A stretch of DNA of 9,570 nt from Deltaproteobacteria bacterium (GTDB taxonomy: Bacteria; Desulfobacterota; DSM-4660; Desulfatiglandales; HGW-15), in assembly GCA_030671095.1 (NCBI GenBank), contig DAOVAK010000065.1, positions 1-9,570 on the forward strand. The letters are read 5' to 3'. A program made the position numbers and the translations under genes. Below the pieces are notes generated by a model. It was not told where the DNA came from. It saw only the letters and a list, made by a program, of their open reading frames with translations, and ran no database searches. Position 1 is the first letter of the stretch, and each line of letters opens with the position of its first letter. Below are positions 1 to 5,933 of the stretch, in pieces.

Positions 1-1169
1 ACCAAAATGATAATGACCCCTATTAGCCCCCAGGCGGTGGATGCTTTGACGGTTACTCTGAATTCCAGGTTCTTTTTGGCCTTCTCCCCCTCCACCGCAA
101 GACCGACGGAATAATCTCCCACCAAGGCCTCTTCGGCCGGCGTAATCGTCACTTCCACCTGCTTGAGATCTCCGGGACCAAGGGTCTCAAGGGTTTCCGG
201 CTTGAACTCCACCTTCCAGTTTTCGGGCTTGAAAGAGAGGAACTTGACGGTATTCTGTTTGGCAGAACCGGTGTTTTTCACATAAAGGGAGAGATTGGCC
301 TCTTTTCCTCTCAAGGCACTTAACGACAGAAGGCCATCAGCGGTCCCGGCATCCAGCCTGTATGTCCCTGTCAGGACCACCGTGATCTCTGCTTCTGCCT
401 TCGCCTCTGGCGAGCTCACCTTGACTTTGATGGGGTATCTGCCGGGTTCGGCCAAGAGGTAAGGTTTCACCTCCACGGCCATGGACTCAGTCTGGCCCTG
501 CTTAATCCTCAGGCTTGAGAAATATTTCTCCTCGTAAGCTGGTTTGAATTTGATGTCCCAGTTTCGCGGGCCTTCATGAGCGAGGTTGAAAACCGTGTCC
601 TTATCCAGTTTGTTCTCCACTTCCAGTGAGAATTCAAACGTGGCATCGGTCGGTCCTTCCAGAACAGGATATGAAGTGGTGATTTTCACATCTTTGGATT
701 TTTTCTTCTCTTCCTTTGCCTTTACCGTGATGACCACCTTGCCTGAAGAGGTCAACTCTCCGTCCTGGGTCCGGCCCTTGACCAAAAAAGTATATTTGCC
801 TGGGCCCACGTTCTCATCTGGCTCTGCCTTGAGCGTCAGGCTTTTGGATTTATCGCTTTCCACATAAACTCCTGTGACGCCGAAGCTATAGGTTTTTACC
901 ATTGCCGTCCAGCCTTTAGGCACTGAGGGGAGAGTGAGCTCAATGATCTCATCCTGTCTCCCCTTGTTGACCAACTTTATGTCTATGCTCACGTCTTCCC
1001 CCTGGGCCGCAATAACGCCCGAATATTCGGGGGCGACAGATATGCCACGCGGGGGAAGGTCCTTTTTCTCCTCTTCGTGCCCGTATGCAGGAGAGATCAT
1101 TGCCCCTGCAACCAAGCAGAGGCCAATAATTGCAACGTAAAAAGAAACACCACCCTTACTCCATCTCAT
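1..1169 (-). CDS. Secreted protein with three tandem NEW3-like domains (partial, C-terminus cut)
   Basis: Reading leftward from the ATG at 1169-1167, the frame stays open to the window edge: 389 codons with no stop, so the C-terminus is missing. Residues 1-30 form a signal peptide: basic start (MRWSKGG), hydrophobic core, likely cleavage after PAYG30. Three similar beta-rich units follow, at about 43-150, 161-270 and 271-375. Each has a phrase of the type 'LVNKG', 'VENKL' or 'VKNTG', then 'P..W' (PKGW, PRNW, PENW) and a closing 'GxY' strand (GKYTF, GRYPI, GDYSV). That pattern is typical of the NEW3/NPCBM-associated, Ig-like family. The last visible residues (AWGLIGVIIIL) begin a hydrophobic stretch, so the protein is probably anchored by a C-terminal membrane helix, with its domains outside the cytoplasm. 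Such proteins often sit beside ABC exporter genes; any such partner would lie beyond the left edge. A strong Shine-Dalgarno (AAGGAGG) overlaps the stop codon of the preceding fmdB-like gene, indicating a coupled operon. Function is not established. Confidence 0.85.
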   Translation of the reverse strand, partial: MRWSKGGVSFYVAIIGLCLVAGAMISPAYGHEEEKKDLPPRGISVAPEYSGVIAAQGEDVSIDIKLVNKGRQDEIIELTLPSVPKGWTAMVKTYSFGVTGVYVESDKSKSLTLKAEPDENVGPGKYTFLVKGRTQDGELTSSGKVVITVKAKEEKKKSKDVKITTSYPVLEGPTDATFEFSLEVENKLDKDTVFNLAHEGPRNWDIKFKPAYEEKYFSSLRIKQGQTESMAVEVKPYLLAEPGRYPIKVKVSSPEAKAEAEITVVLTGTYRLDAGTADGLLSLSALRGKEANLSLYVKNTGSAKQNTVKFLSFKPENWKVEFKPETLETLGPGDLKQVEVTITPAEEALVGDYSVGLAVEGEKAKKNLEFRVTVKASTAWGLIGVIIIL

Positions 1170-1184
1170 AAATTTAATCCTCCT

Positions 1185-1556
1185 TTAGTCATTGTCTGAT
1201 TTGGCATGTTTGGCGAGGGAATCGGCATCATACCCTGCTTTCTTATAATTATCAAGTGCTCTCATCTTGAGACCCTTATCTTTCGTTTTTTCAGAATGTT
1301 TGTCCGCCAGCTCGGCCGCATGGCTCCACATACCCGCCTGTTCGTAGTCCCTTATCTTCCTTTCCACACCGAGAGCCGCATCCGATGTCTCCGTGACCGC
1401 AGAATGGCACCATGAGATGATCTTTCTTACCTTCTTGCCGCACTCAGGGCATTTGGAGAGGGGCCTTTCGCTGACCCTCTGAAGGATTTCAAATACCTCC
1501 CTGCATTTGGGACATGCACGGCCGGCGTTTACCGCTTGATATTCGTATATGGGCAT
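1185..1556 (-). CDS. FmdB-family zinc ribbon protein with helical C-terminal extension
   Basis: The 123-residue product starts MPIYEY, the hallmark N-terminus of FmdB-type putative regulatory proteins. Two CxxC pairs follow (C15/C18 and C36/C39, the second as CPECGKK), which together would bind one zinc ion. The first knuckle is shifted a few residues right of its usual place. An extra C50 follows. From about residue 62 to the end the protein is charged and probably helical, with alanine-rich segments resembling helical-repeat hairpins. This extends the usual 70-110-residue family length. The family is named for a gene near formamidase, but its molecular role is poorly known, so no biochemical function is assigned. 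The start is fixed by the family motif; the upstream ribosome site is weak (AGG about 10 nt away). It precedes the NEW3-domain gene by only 15 nt on the same strand. Confidence 0.85.
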   Translation of the reverse strand: MPIYEYQAVNAGRACPKCREVFEILQRVSERPLSKCPECGKKVRKIISWCHSAVTETSDAALGVERKIRDYEQAGMWSHAAELADKHSEKTKDKGLKMRALDNYKKAGYDADSLAKHAKSDND

Positions 1557-1613
1557 TAGGAAAAAACCTGGATGTTAAACCGTATAGGCCTAAAAGGAAA
1601 TTGAGAATCCGCT

Positions 1614-1643
1614 ATAATTTAATAAGAAAATCATTTTTGTAAA
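1614..1643 (-). promoter_or_regulatory. Candidate sigma-70-like promoter for the fmdB-like gene
   Basis: On the minus strand TTTACA (1643-1638, 5 of 6 to consensus) is followed after 18 nt by AATTAT (1619-1614, 4 of 6) in an AT-rich patch. Transcription would start near 1607, about 50 nt before the fmdB-like ATG. It lies in the only sizeable gap of the left operon, so the fmdB/NEW3 pair may be transcribed separately from aor/moaD. This is a consensus match by eye only. Confidence 0.3.
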
Positions 1644-1656
1644 GGGGAGAATCCCC
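1644..1656 (-). terminator. Small GC hairpin after the moaD-like gene (weak terminator candidate)
   Basis: On the minus strand, 24 nt past the moaD-like stop, GGGGA-TTC-TCCCC can form a 5-bp stem with a 3-nt loop, followed by TTTACA. The stem is short and the T-run is only three long, so termination would be partial at best. It abuts the -35 of the promoter candidate for the next gene, which makes a transcript boundary here plausible. Confidence 0.25.
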
Positions 1657-1679
1657 CAAAACCCACGTCTCCTTCAGGC

Positions 1680-1979
1680 TCATCCCCCAGCTACGGTCAG
1701 GATAAGATTCACCTCGTCCCCGTCTGCGAGGCGTCTTCCGCCCTCCTCAGGTATCTCAAGCCGATCACCGTTTAAAAGAACCACAGGTCTGATCCCCTGC
1801 CTGAATGCCCGCTTAAAGGGCCTTTGCCCTCTAATGCCAAGGGCGGCGTCCGCACGTTTGAAGAGTCTCTTGACCGTGTCACCCTCTTTGAGCTGAACCG
1901 TCCCTGAGGCGTTCACCGATTGGCCATCTACGGGTCCAAGGATGCGGACCCGCACGGCTATCATGCCTCCAGATCTCAA
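1680..1979 (-). CDS. MoaD/ThiS-like ubiquitin-fold sulfur carrier
   Basis: The 99-residue product ends in the di-glycine tail (ILTVAGG) that MoaD/ThiS proteins need for adenylation and thiocarboxylation. The stretch before it, VVLLNGDRLEI then LADGDEVNLIL, is the classic C-terminal half of this beta-grasp fold. In the family the thiocarboxylate donates sulfur to molybdopterin synthase or to a related acceptor. Sitting directly after an aldehyde ferredoxin oxidoreductase, it probably serves the tungsto-pterin cofactor, though a separate sulfur-transfer role cannot be excluded. The start chosen is TTG at 1979, because AGGAG lies 6 nt upstream and the TTGA overlap with the aor stop gives coupling. 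The alternative is ATG at 1964-1962 (MIAVRV), but its GGAGG is only 1 nt away. The insert between residues 45 and 65 is basic (RGQRPFKRAFRQ). Confidence 0.85.
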   Translation of the reverse strand: MRSGGMIAVRVRILGPVDGQSVNASGTVQLKEGDTVKRLFKRADAALGIRGQRPFKRAFRQGIRPVVLLNGDRLEIPEEGGRRLADGDEVNLILTVAGG

Positions 1980-4012
1980 GACCCGCTCCTCAGGGACCGA
2001 TCCGGATGGAGACCCGCAATGACCTCATCCAGGCCGAGGCGTTTCAGGCGTTCCAGATCAGGCAGGCCGGTGGATAGGTCCCAGCCCATGGCTTGATAGA
2101 AGGCCTTGGCCATGCCATCCAGGTCCAGAGAGACGCCCTTTGCCGGGCCTTTATCAAGGGGTGGATTGCCTGAGATCCTGGGATGGAGCCTGAAATCGCG
2201 GGACGGATTGATACCCTCACGGACGTTAAATGCATGGCGGAGCTGCTCAATCCGCTCTCCAATGACCAGGTAGTCCTCGTCAGAGAGGTTCCAGCCTGTG
2301 GCTGCGTTAAGCCACTGAATAAGGGGGATATCAGCCCCGACTTGGGTCCCGAAGGTGCAGGCGCCCGCAGCATCCACCAACATTCTAAAGAAACTCCCGA
2401 TGGCCATGGCTTCCCCCTTGTTGTCGTAACGGTACCTCTCCTTAGCCGTCATAAAGGCTGGGGTCTTCTTGGCCCGCTTGAACAGACGGTTCAGGCGCCC
2501 CAGGTCTAGGAGCATGTAAGAAGAAACAGAATGCCGGCCTGGGGCGGGTTCACAGAAGTAGGCCATGCCAAAGCCAGGATCGAATTTGGGATCGTGCATG
2601 GGCGCCTCCATGCCACCGCAATGGACCGCAAATGCCTCGCTCCCTTGACCTATCCTCTCAGCGGCCAGCTTGACCCCATCGGCCAGGATGTCTCCAAGTC
2701 CTTGGCGCTTAATCATCATCTCCGTGAGCTTGATGATCGCCTGGCCGTCACCCCAACGGAGTTCCAGGCCATCCGTTTCTTTTGGGGTTAAGATGCCATT
2801 CTCAAAGCACTCGATGGCAAAGGCCACAACCGCGCCGCAGGAGATGGTGTCCATGCCTGCTCGGTTCAGAAGATCGTTTACGCGGAAGATACTGTGCAGG
2901 TCGTCATTGAGGAGCAGGGTACCGAAGGCACAGAGGGACTCATATTCGGGCCGATGCATCTTCTCAATGGGATAGGAGCCGCCTGGGATCTTGACAATGG
3001 CGCCGCAGAGAAGGGGGCAGGAGAAGCAGCCATACTTCTTGGCCTCATATTTGACAACGGCCTCTGCACCGATCTTCTGAGAGCTTTTCAGGGGAAAATC
3101 CTTGTATCCTACGCCGCCCCAGTTCTTGACCGGGCTATCACCGCTCTCGGCACTGAAGGCCGTCAGGGCAGAGGTGCCATACTTGCTCAACATGAGGCGC
3201 CACAGATCGGCAGGTTGACGGGTATAGAGCGGGCCTTTTCGGGTTGCCCAACCCATAAAACCGAAAAGACGGTCGCCGAGGAACCGCTTGAGACCCTTCT
3301 GACCCTCGAGTCGCTTCCGAAAGGCCTTGCTCAGGGCTTGGATTTGCTTCCCATCAGCCACGCCCACCCGCTGGGTACCGGCAGCCACCACGGCCTTCAG
3401 CTTTTTGGAGCCCATTACTCCGCCCAGGCCACTTCGGGCAGCCATACGGCCCCCATCATTACAAACCCCCGCAATGAAGCTGAGCTGCTCTCCGGCCGGC
3501 CCGATACAGGCCACATGTGCCCGCTTTCCGTAGCGCTCTTCGAGCCGCTTTTCCGTTTCGATGGCATCTACCCCCCAAAACGCTGATGCATTTCTGAGCT
3601 CTGCCCGCTGATCATCCAGGTACAGGTATACGGGTTCAGGACTTGCTCCGTATAAGAAAAGGCCATCTAAGCCGCATCGTTTCAGTGAGGGGGAGAAATA
3701 TCCGCCGCAATTGGCATCACCCCAGCCCCCTGTAAGGGGGGATTTGCCCACCACATTGAATCGGCCAGTAAAAAGAGAGCCGGTATCCGTGAGAAGGCCG
3801 GTGGTAAAACCGAGTACATTGTCTGGACCCATGGGATCCACGCCAGGTTTCATGCGGTCCCAGAGGACCTTGGCTCCCAGGCCCAACCCCCCCAAATATT
3901 TCTGGTAGAAGGCTTCGTCCGGTTCCTGGTAGGAAATCTCAGAGGTACTCAAATCCACATGAAGGATCCTGCCGCAGTAGCCTTTGCCTATTTCTCGGGA
4001 TGCATGAGTCAT
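1976..4012 (-). CDS. aor: Tungsten-containing aldehyde ferredoxin oxidoreductase
   Basis: The 678-residue product is full length for the AOR family, which oxidises aldehydes to carboxylates with ferredoxin as electron acceptor, using a bis-pterin tungsten centre and one [4Fe-4S] cluster in the cytoplasm. The N-terminal domain (about 8-215) carries the family signature GRFNVVGKSPLTGGWGDANC at 83-102 and IGPAGE at 170-175. Cluster ligands are visible as C329, C332 and C336 (CxxCxxxC) plus C552 in DAAGAC. DTISCG (388-393) and DAAGAC (547-552) match the two pterin-binding DxxG(L/x)C-type loops. PEYES (355-359) is the conserved acidic active-site segment. The start ATG has a strong AAGGAGG 7 nt upstream. 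The gene overlaps the moaD-like gene by 4 nt. The physiological aldehyde cannot be read from sequence; metal use (W rather than Mo) is inferred from the family. Confidence 0.95.
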   Translation of the reverse strand: MTHASREIGKGYCGRILHVDLSTSEISYQEPDEAFYQKYLGGLGLGAKVLWDRMKPGVDPMGPDNVLGFTTGLLTDTGSLFTGRFNVVGKSPLTGGWGDANCGGYFSPSLKRCGLDGLFLYGASPEPVYLYLDDQRAELRNASAFWGVDAIETEKRLEERYGKRAHVACIGPAGEQLSFIAGVCNDGGRMAARSGLGGVMGSKKLKAVVAAGTQRVGVADGKQIQALSKAFRKRLEGQKGLKRFLGDRLFGFMGWATRKGPLYTRQPADLWRLMLSKYGTSALTAFSAESGDSPVKNWGGVGYKDFPLKSSQKIGAEAVVKYEAKKYGCFSCPLLCGAIVKIPGGSYPIEKMHRPEYESLCAFGTLLLNDDLHSIFRVNDLLNRAGMDTISCGAVVAFAIECFENGILTPKETDGLELRWGDGQAIIKLTEMMIKRQGLGDILADGVKLAAERIGQGSEAFAVHCGGMEAPMHDPKFDPGFGMAYFCEPAPGRHSVSSYMLLDLGRLNRLFKRAKKTPAFMTAKERYRYDNKGEAMAIGSFFRMLVDAAGACTFGTQVGADIPLIQWLNAATGWNLSDEDYLVIGERIEQLRHAFNVREGINPSRDFRLHPRISGNPPLDKGPAKGVSLDLDGMAKAFYQAMGWDLSTGLPDLERLKRLGLDEVIAGLHPDRSLRSGS

Positions 4013-4041
4013 CGGATTGCCTCCTTAGGGCCATTTTCAGG

Positions 4042-4069
4042 ATATTAGCAATATTCGGGCAAATATCAA
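4042..4069 (-). promoter_or_regulatory. Candidate promoter of aor overlapped by an inverted repeat
   Basis: On the minus strand TTGATA (4069-4064, 5 of 6) and TAATAT (4047-4042, 4 of 6) are separated by 16 nt. Transcription would begin near 4035, giving a leader of about 20 nt that carries the AAGGAGG ribosome site. The matching arms GATATT (4041-4046) and AATATC (4062-4067) sit on the two promoter boxes, 21 bp apart, so they could be operator half-sites. This is by-eye consensus matching. Confidence 0.4.
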
Positions 4070-4166
4070 ACAGAAACAAAAAACTCCCTGCGCTCAAGAG
4101 AATCTTGGATCAAAAAATTGGTATAGATATCCCCTTGCCTCTGGCCCATAGGGCCTACGGCCTCTC

Positions 4167-4195
4167 CGAGCTGGAAGCCCTACGAGCTGGAAGCC
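4167..4195. repeat. Tandem-like 13-bp direct repeat
   Basis: CGAGCTGGAAGCC occurs at 4167-4179 and again at 4183-4195, a 16-bp period. Just left of it lie GGCCC-ATA-GGGCC (4143-4155) and GGCC (4159-4162), so this patch is GC-rich and repetitive compared with its AT-rich flanks. Purpose unknown. Confidence 0.6.
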
Positions 4196-4260
4196 GGAGG
4201 GAGGAAAGGGGTGTGGCCTCAAAAATGAATCTGGCACCAAGAGAGACTACGCCAATACTT

Positions 4261-4292
4261 CTGAACGTTACCTAAATCTTGTGTTCAGGTAA
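4261..4292. repeat. Two overlapping, mutually exclusive hairpins
   Basis: CTGAAC (4261-4266) pairs perfectly with GTTCAG (4283-4288), and TTACCT (4268-4273) pairs perfectly with AGGTAA (4287-4292). The arms interleave as 1-2-1'-2' and share two bases, which gives either alternative stems or, with one stem trimmed, a pseudoknot-like fold. Both arms also pair if read from the other strand. No gene overlaps the element. Confidence 0.4.
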
Positions 4293-4396
4293 TAGAAGAA
4301 GGCTCAAAAATATGGTCGACTCAAACGCACGCAGTGCTTATACTTAATCTGGACGACTTGGATACGCCTATGCTATGGTCGACAGAGCGAGAGGAT

Positions 4397-4428
4397 TTGA
4401 CATATGCGGTAAGTTGCCCGTTTTAAAT
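4397..4428 (+). promoter_or_regulatory. Candidate promoter of the 103-residue gene
   Basis: A perfect TTGACA lies at 4397-4402. The -10 is poor: TTTAAA at 4422-4427 (spacer 19) or TTAAAT at 4423-4428 (spacer 20), each 4 of 6. The leader to the ATG at 4495 would be about 60 nt. Only the -35 is convincing. Confidence 0.3.
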
Positions 4429-4494
4429 GGGGAAAGGCCTCCCAATCTTCTGCCAAAATTAAAGCAATTAATCATTTTATGATGGAGCCAGGGA

Positions 4495-4806
4495 ATGAAA
4501 ATTAAAGTTGAGAGTGAGAAGATTATTAAAGCCGTCAAGAAACTGGACGGGATTGAGATCGTGTTGGAGAGTGCTGATGATGCCAAGGAGGCGCTCAATC
4601 TCATCCTGAGAAAAACCGGCCTCTTCGAAAGAGAGGATTATGGAAAACTGAAGGATGTAAAGGTGACCTCCTTTCAGAAATATGAGACTTCAGCAGTGGA
4701 TTATAAAATGATATTCTTGCTGGATTTTATTTTTGAAAAGGATGTAACCCTCGATACAAAGGTCGCCATCTTAAAGGAGTTCCAGGCGTTTTTTAACAAG
4801 ATCTGA
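4495..4806 (+). CDS. Small unrecognised protein, 103 residues
   Basis: I do not recognise a family. The product is soluble-looking: no signal peptide, no long hydrophobic helix, no cysteine, and dense in lysine, glutamate and aspartate. It appears to alternate helix (residues 7-17 and 28-40) with strands (VKVTSFQKYE around 55-64 and KMIFLLDFIFEKDV around 71-84), ending in a likely amphipathic helix (VAILKEFQAFFNKI). GGAG at 4484-4487 lies 7 nt before the ATG, a credible ribosome site. It stands alone: aor diverges on its left and the next plus-strand gene is far away, while the minus-strand remnant converges on it. A terminator-like hairpin starts at its stop codon. The regular amino-acid composition supports a real gene, but no partner suggests a role. 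Confidence 0.65.
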   Translation: MKIKVESEKIIKAVKKLDGIEIVLESADDAKEALNLILRKTGLFEREDYGKLKDVKVTSFQKYETSAVDYKMIFLLDFIFEKDVTLDTKVAILKEFQAFFNKI

Positions 4807-4828
4807 ATGGTTCCCCTCCCATTCTTTT
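4805..4828 (+). terminator. Terminator-like hairpin at the end of the 103-residue gene
   Basis: GAATGG (4805-4810) and CCATTC (4819-4824) form a perfect 6-bp stem around an 8-nt loop, followed by TTTT (4825-4828). The stem begins inside the stop codon. It is weak for a rho-independent terminator (three G-C pairs, four T), but position and orientation are right for the plus-strand gene. Confidence 0.4.
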
Positions 4829-4860
4829 GGCTGGTACATTGCATATCCTCATTTCACACC

Positions 4861-5034
4861 TCACCTGTATCGCCCTTTATCGAGCAGGCCCATAGAGATG
4901 AATTTCTCCTTCACAGGATCAGGGAGAGTTCCCTTCTCATCCACCTCGCTGGCGATGGGCAAGAGATCATTGCTCACAAACTTTCTGACGGCCTTCTGAA
5001 TCTCCAACTCTTCAAAAGAAAATTTGATTTCCAT
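4861..5034 (-). pseudogene. N-terminal remnant of an acyl-CoA dehydrogenase (57 codons)
   Basis: The minus-strand frame from ATG 5034-5032 to TGA 4863-4861 encodes 57 residues. They read like the first helices of the acyl-CoA dehydrogenase N-terminal domain: FSFEELEIQKAVRKFV, then LLPIASEVDEKGTLP and FISMGLL. In the family this region is followed by 'G..vPeeyGG' and about 330 further residues. Here the resemblance stops at GLL, followed by DKGRYR and a stop, and I see no continuation in the other frames. AGAGG lies 5 nt before the ATG and an in-frame TGA lies 27 nt upstream, so the original 5' end seems intact. It follows ccsA by 56 nt on the same strand with no visible terminator between, so it is probably co-transcribed. 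I read it as a truncated, non-catalytic leftover; a functional micro-protein is possible but unsupported. Confidence 0.65.
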
Positions 5035-5090
5035 GATGACCTCTTCAGCGTTAAATTGTCATTGGTGAGGGGAGTGTATGGAATTTGTAT

Positions 5091-5933
5091 TTACGACTCG
5101 GCGTAACTGTGGAGGCCGGATAAGACGAGGTTAACGCCTAAATATGTGAAAATGACGCAACCAAAACCGACGATAGAGAATATGGCCAGCTTCTTACCTC
5201 GCCAACCCCGAATCATCCGTGAGTGGAGCACGGCAGCATAGACGAGCCATGTGATAAGGGACCAGGTCTCCTTCGGATCCCATCCCCAATAGCGTCCCCA
5301 AGCCGAATGGGCCCAGACGGCTCCTGTAATGATGCCCAAGGTCAGCAATATGAAACCAATGGTGATCATTTGGTAGCTCAATTCATCCAGAATGGGTGAC
5401 CTGGGAATAAGTTTCAAGAAGAGGTTCTCATTGTTTGGATTTTCGAGTCGTTTCAGGAGATACATGATGCTCAATCCAAAAGCGATTCCAAAGGCCGCAT
5501 AGCCAACAAAACAGGTGATCACGTGAGCAAGTAGCCAGTTACTTTTTAGGGCAGGAACTAGAGGCTGGATATGGCTGCTTACATGGGTAAATGAGGCATA
5601 GGCCATAATGAGAAACGCCAATGGCGTGGCGAAGGTCCCTATGCTCTTGTTCCTGGTCCGCCACTCTACGAGCAGGTAGAGCAAAACCAAGGTCCATGCG
5701 AAGAAGATCAGTGATTCATAGAGGTTGGAGAGCGGCGCATGACCGATTCCTAACCGGTAAGATTCAACCCACCGGAGGATAATAGCGGTGGTATGACCCA
5801 GCAGGCCGAGGGAAGTAACTACGGTCGCCAAGCGCCCAAAGACCTCCTTCCCCATGACCATCATGAGGAGATAGAGCATGAAAGAGGCAAAATATACAAA
5901 GGTGACGTAGTTCAGAATCACGGCGTTTATCAT
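5091..5933 (-). CDS. ccsA: System II cytochrome c biogenesis protein CcsA (ResC)
   Basis: The 280-residue polytopic membrane protein has about eight hydrophobic helices and the tryptophan-rich WWD heme-handling motif WAHSAWGRYWGWDPKETW at 207-224. It also has the family segment PLSNLYESL (67-75) and the closing GLHSYAES. Histidines at 137 and 275 flank the WWD segment and are candidates for heme ligation; H65 and H237 are also in conserved places. With ResB it moves heme across the inner membrane and attaches it to CxxCH motifs of apocytochromes c in the periplasm. Length is normal for a stand-alone CcsA. The ATG overlaps the resB stop by 4 nt (ATGA), so the two are translationally coupled. 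Databases often label this family CcsB because of conflicting naming. Usual neighbours such as hemA are not seen; an acyl-CoA dehydrogenase fragment follows instead. Confidence 0.95.
   Translation of the reverse strand: MINAVILNYVTFVYFASFMLYLLMMVMGKEVFGRLATVVTSLGLLGHTTAIILRWVESYRLGIGHAPLSNLYESLIFFAWTLVLLYLLVEWRTRNKSIGTFATPLAFLIMAYASFTHVSSHIQPLVPALKSNWLLAHVITCFVGYAAFGIAFGLSIMYLLKRLENPNNENLFLKLIPRSPILDELSYQMITIGFILLTLGIITGAVWAHSAWGRYWGWDPKETWSLITWLVYAAVLHSRMIRGWRGKKLAIFSIVGFGCVIFTYLGVNLVLSGLHSYAES

Larger units (their letters stand above)
4013..4494. other. 482-nt spacer without a convincing gene
   Basis: Between the divergent starts of aor and the 103-residue gene I see no coding region with family resemblance and a ribosome site. 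The right-hand part of a 91-codon plus-strand frame (4000-4275) runs here, but it begins antisense to aor and reads as low-quality protein. The spacer holds the aor promoter candidate (4042-4069) and GGCCC/GGGCC/GGCC arms at 4143-4162. It also has a 13-bp direct repeat (4167-4179 and 4183-4195), competing hairpins at 4261-4292, a 10-bp direct repeat containing GTCGAC (4311-4320 and 4374-4383), and a TTGACA box at 4397-4402. Confidence 0.6.

Noticed and set aside
586..1140. Two plus-strand frames (586-867 and 934-1140)
   Set aside because: They are antisense to the NEW3-domain gene, whose three repeats and signal peptide clearly mark the minus strand as coding; their serine-rich content is a complement artefact.
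1601..1618. Plus-strand TTGAGA and TATAAT boxes
   Set aside because: The spacing is only about 6-7 nt and no plus-strand gene follows.
2894..3586. 230-codon plus-strand open frame
   Set aside because: It is antisense to the strongly supported aor gene and has no family resemblance; GC-rich coding on the other strand explains it.
4000..4275. 91-codon plus-strand frame at the aor 5' end
   Set aside because: It begins inside aor on the opposite strand, lacks a ribosome site and family resemblance, and crosses the repeat patch.
4807..5106. 99-codon plus-strand frame after the 103-residue gene
   Set aside because: It runs antisense to the acyl-CoA dehydrogenase remnant and the ccsA end; its start sits in the terminator-like hairpin and has no ribosome site.
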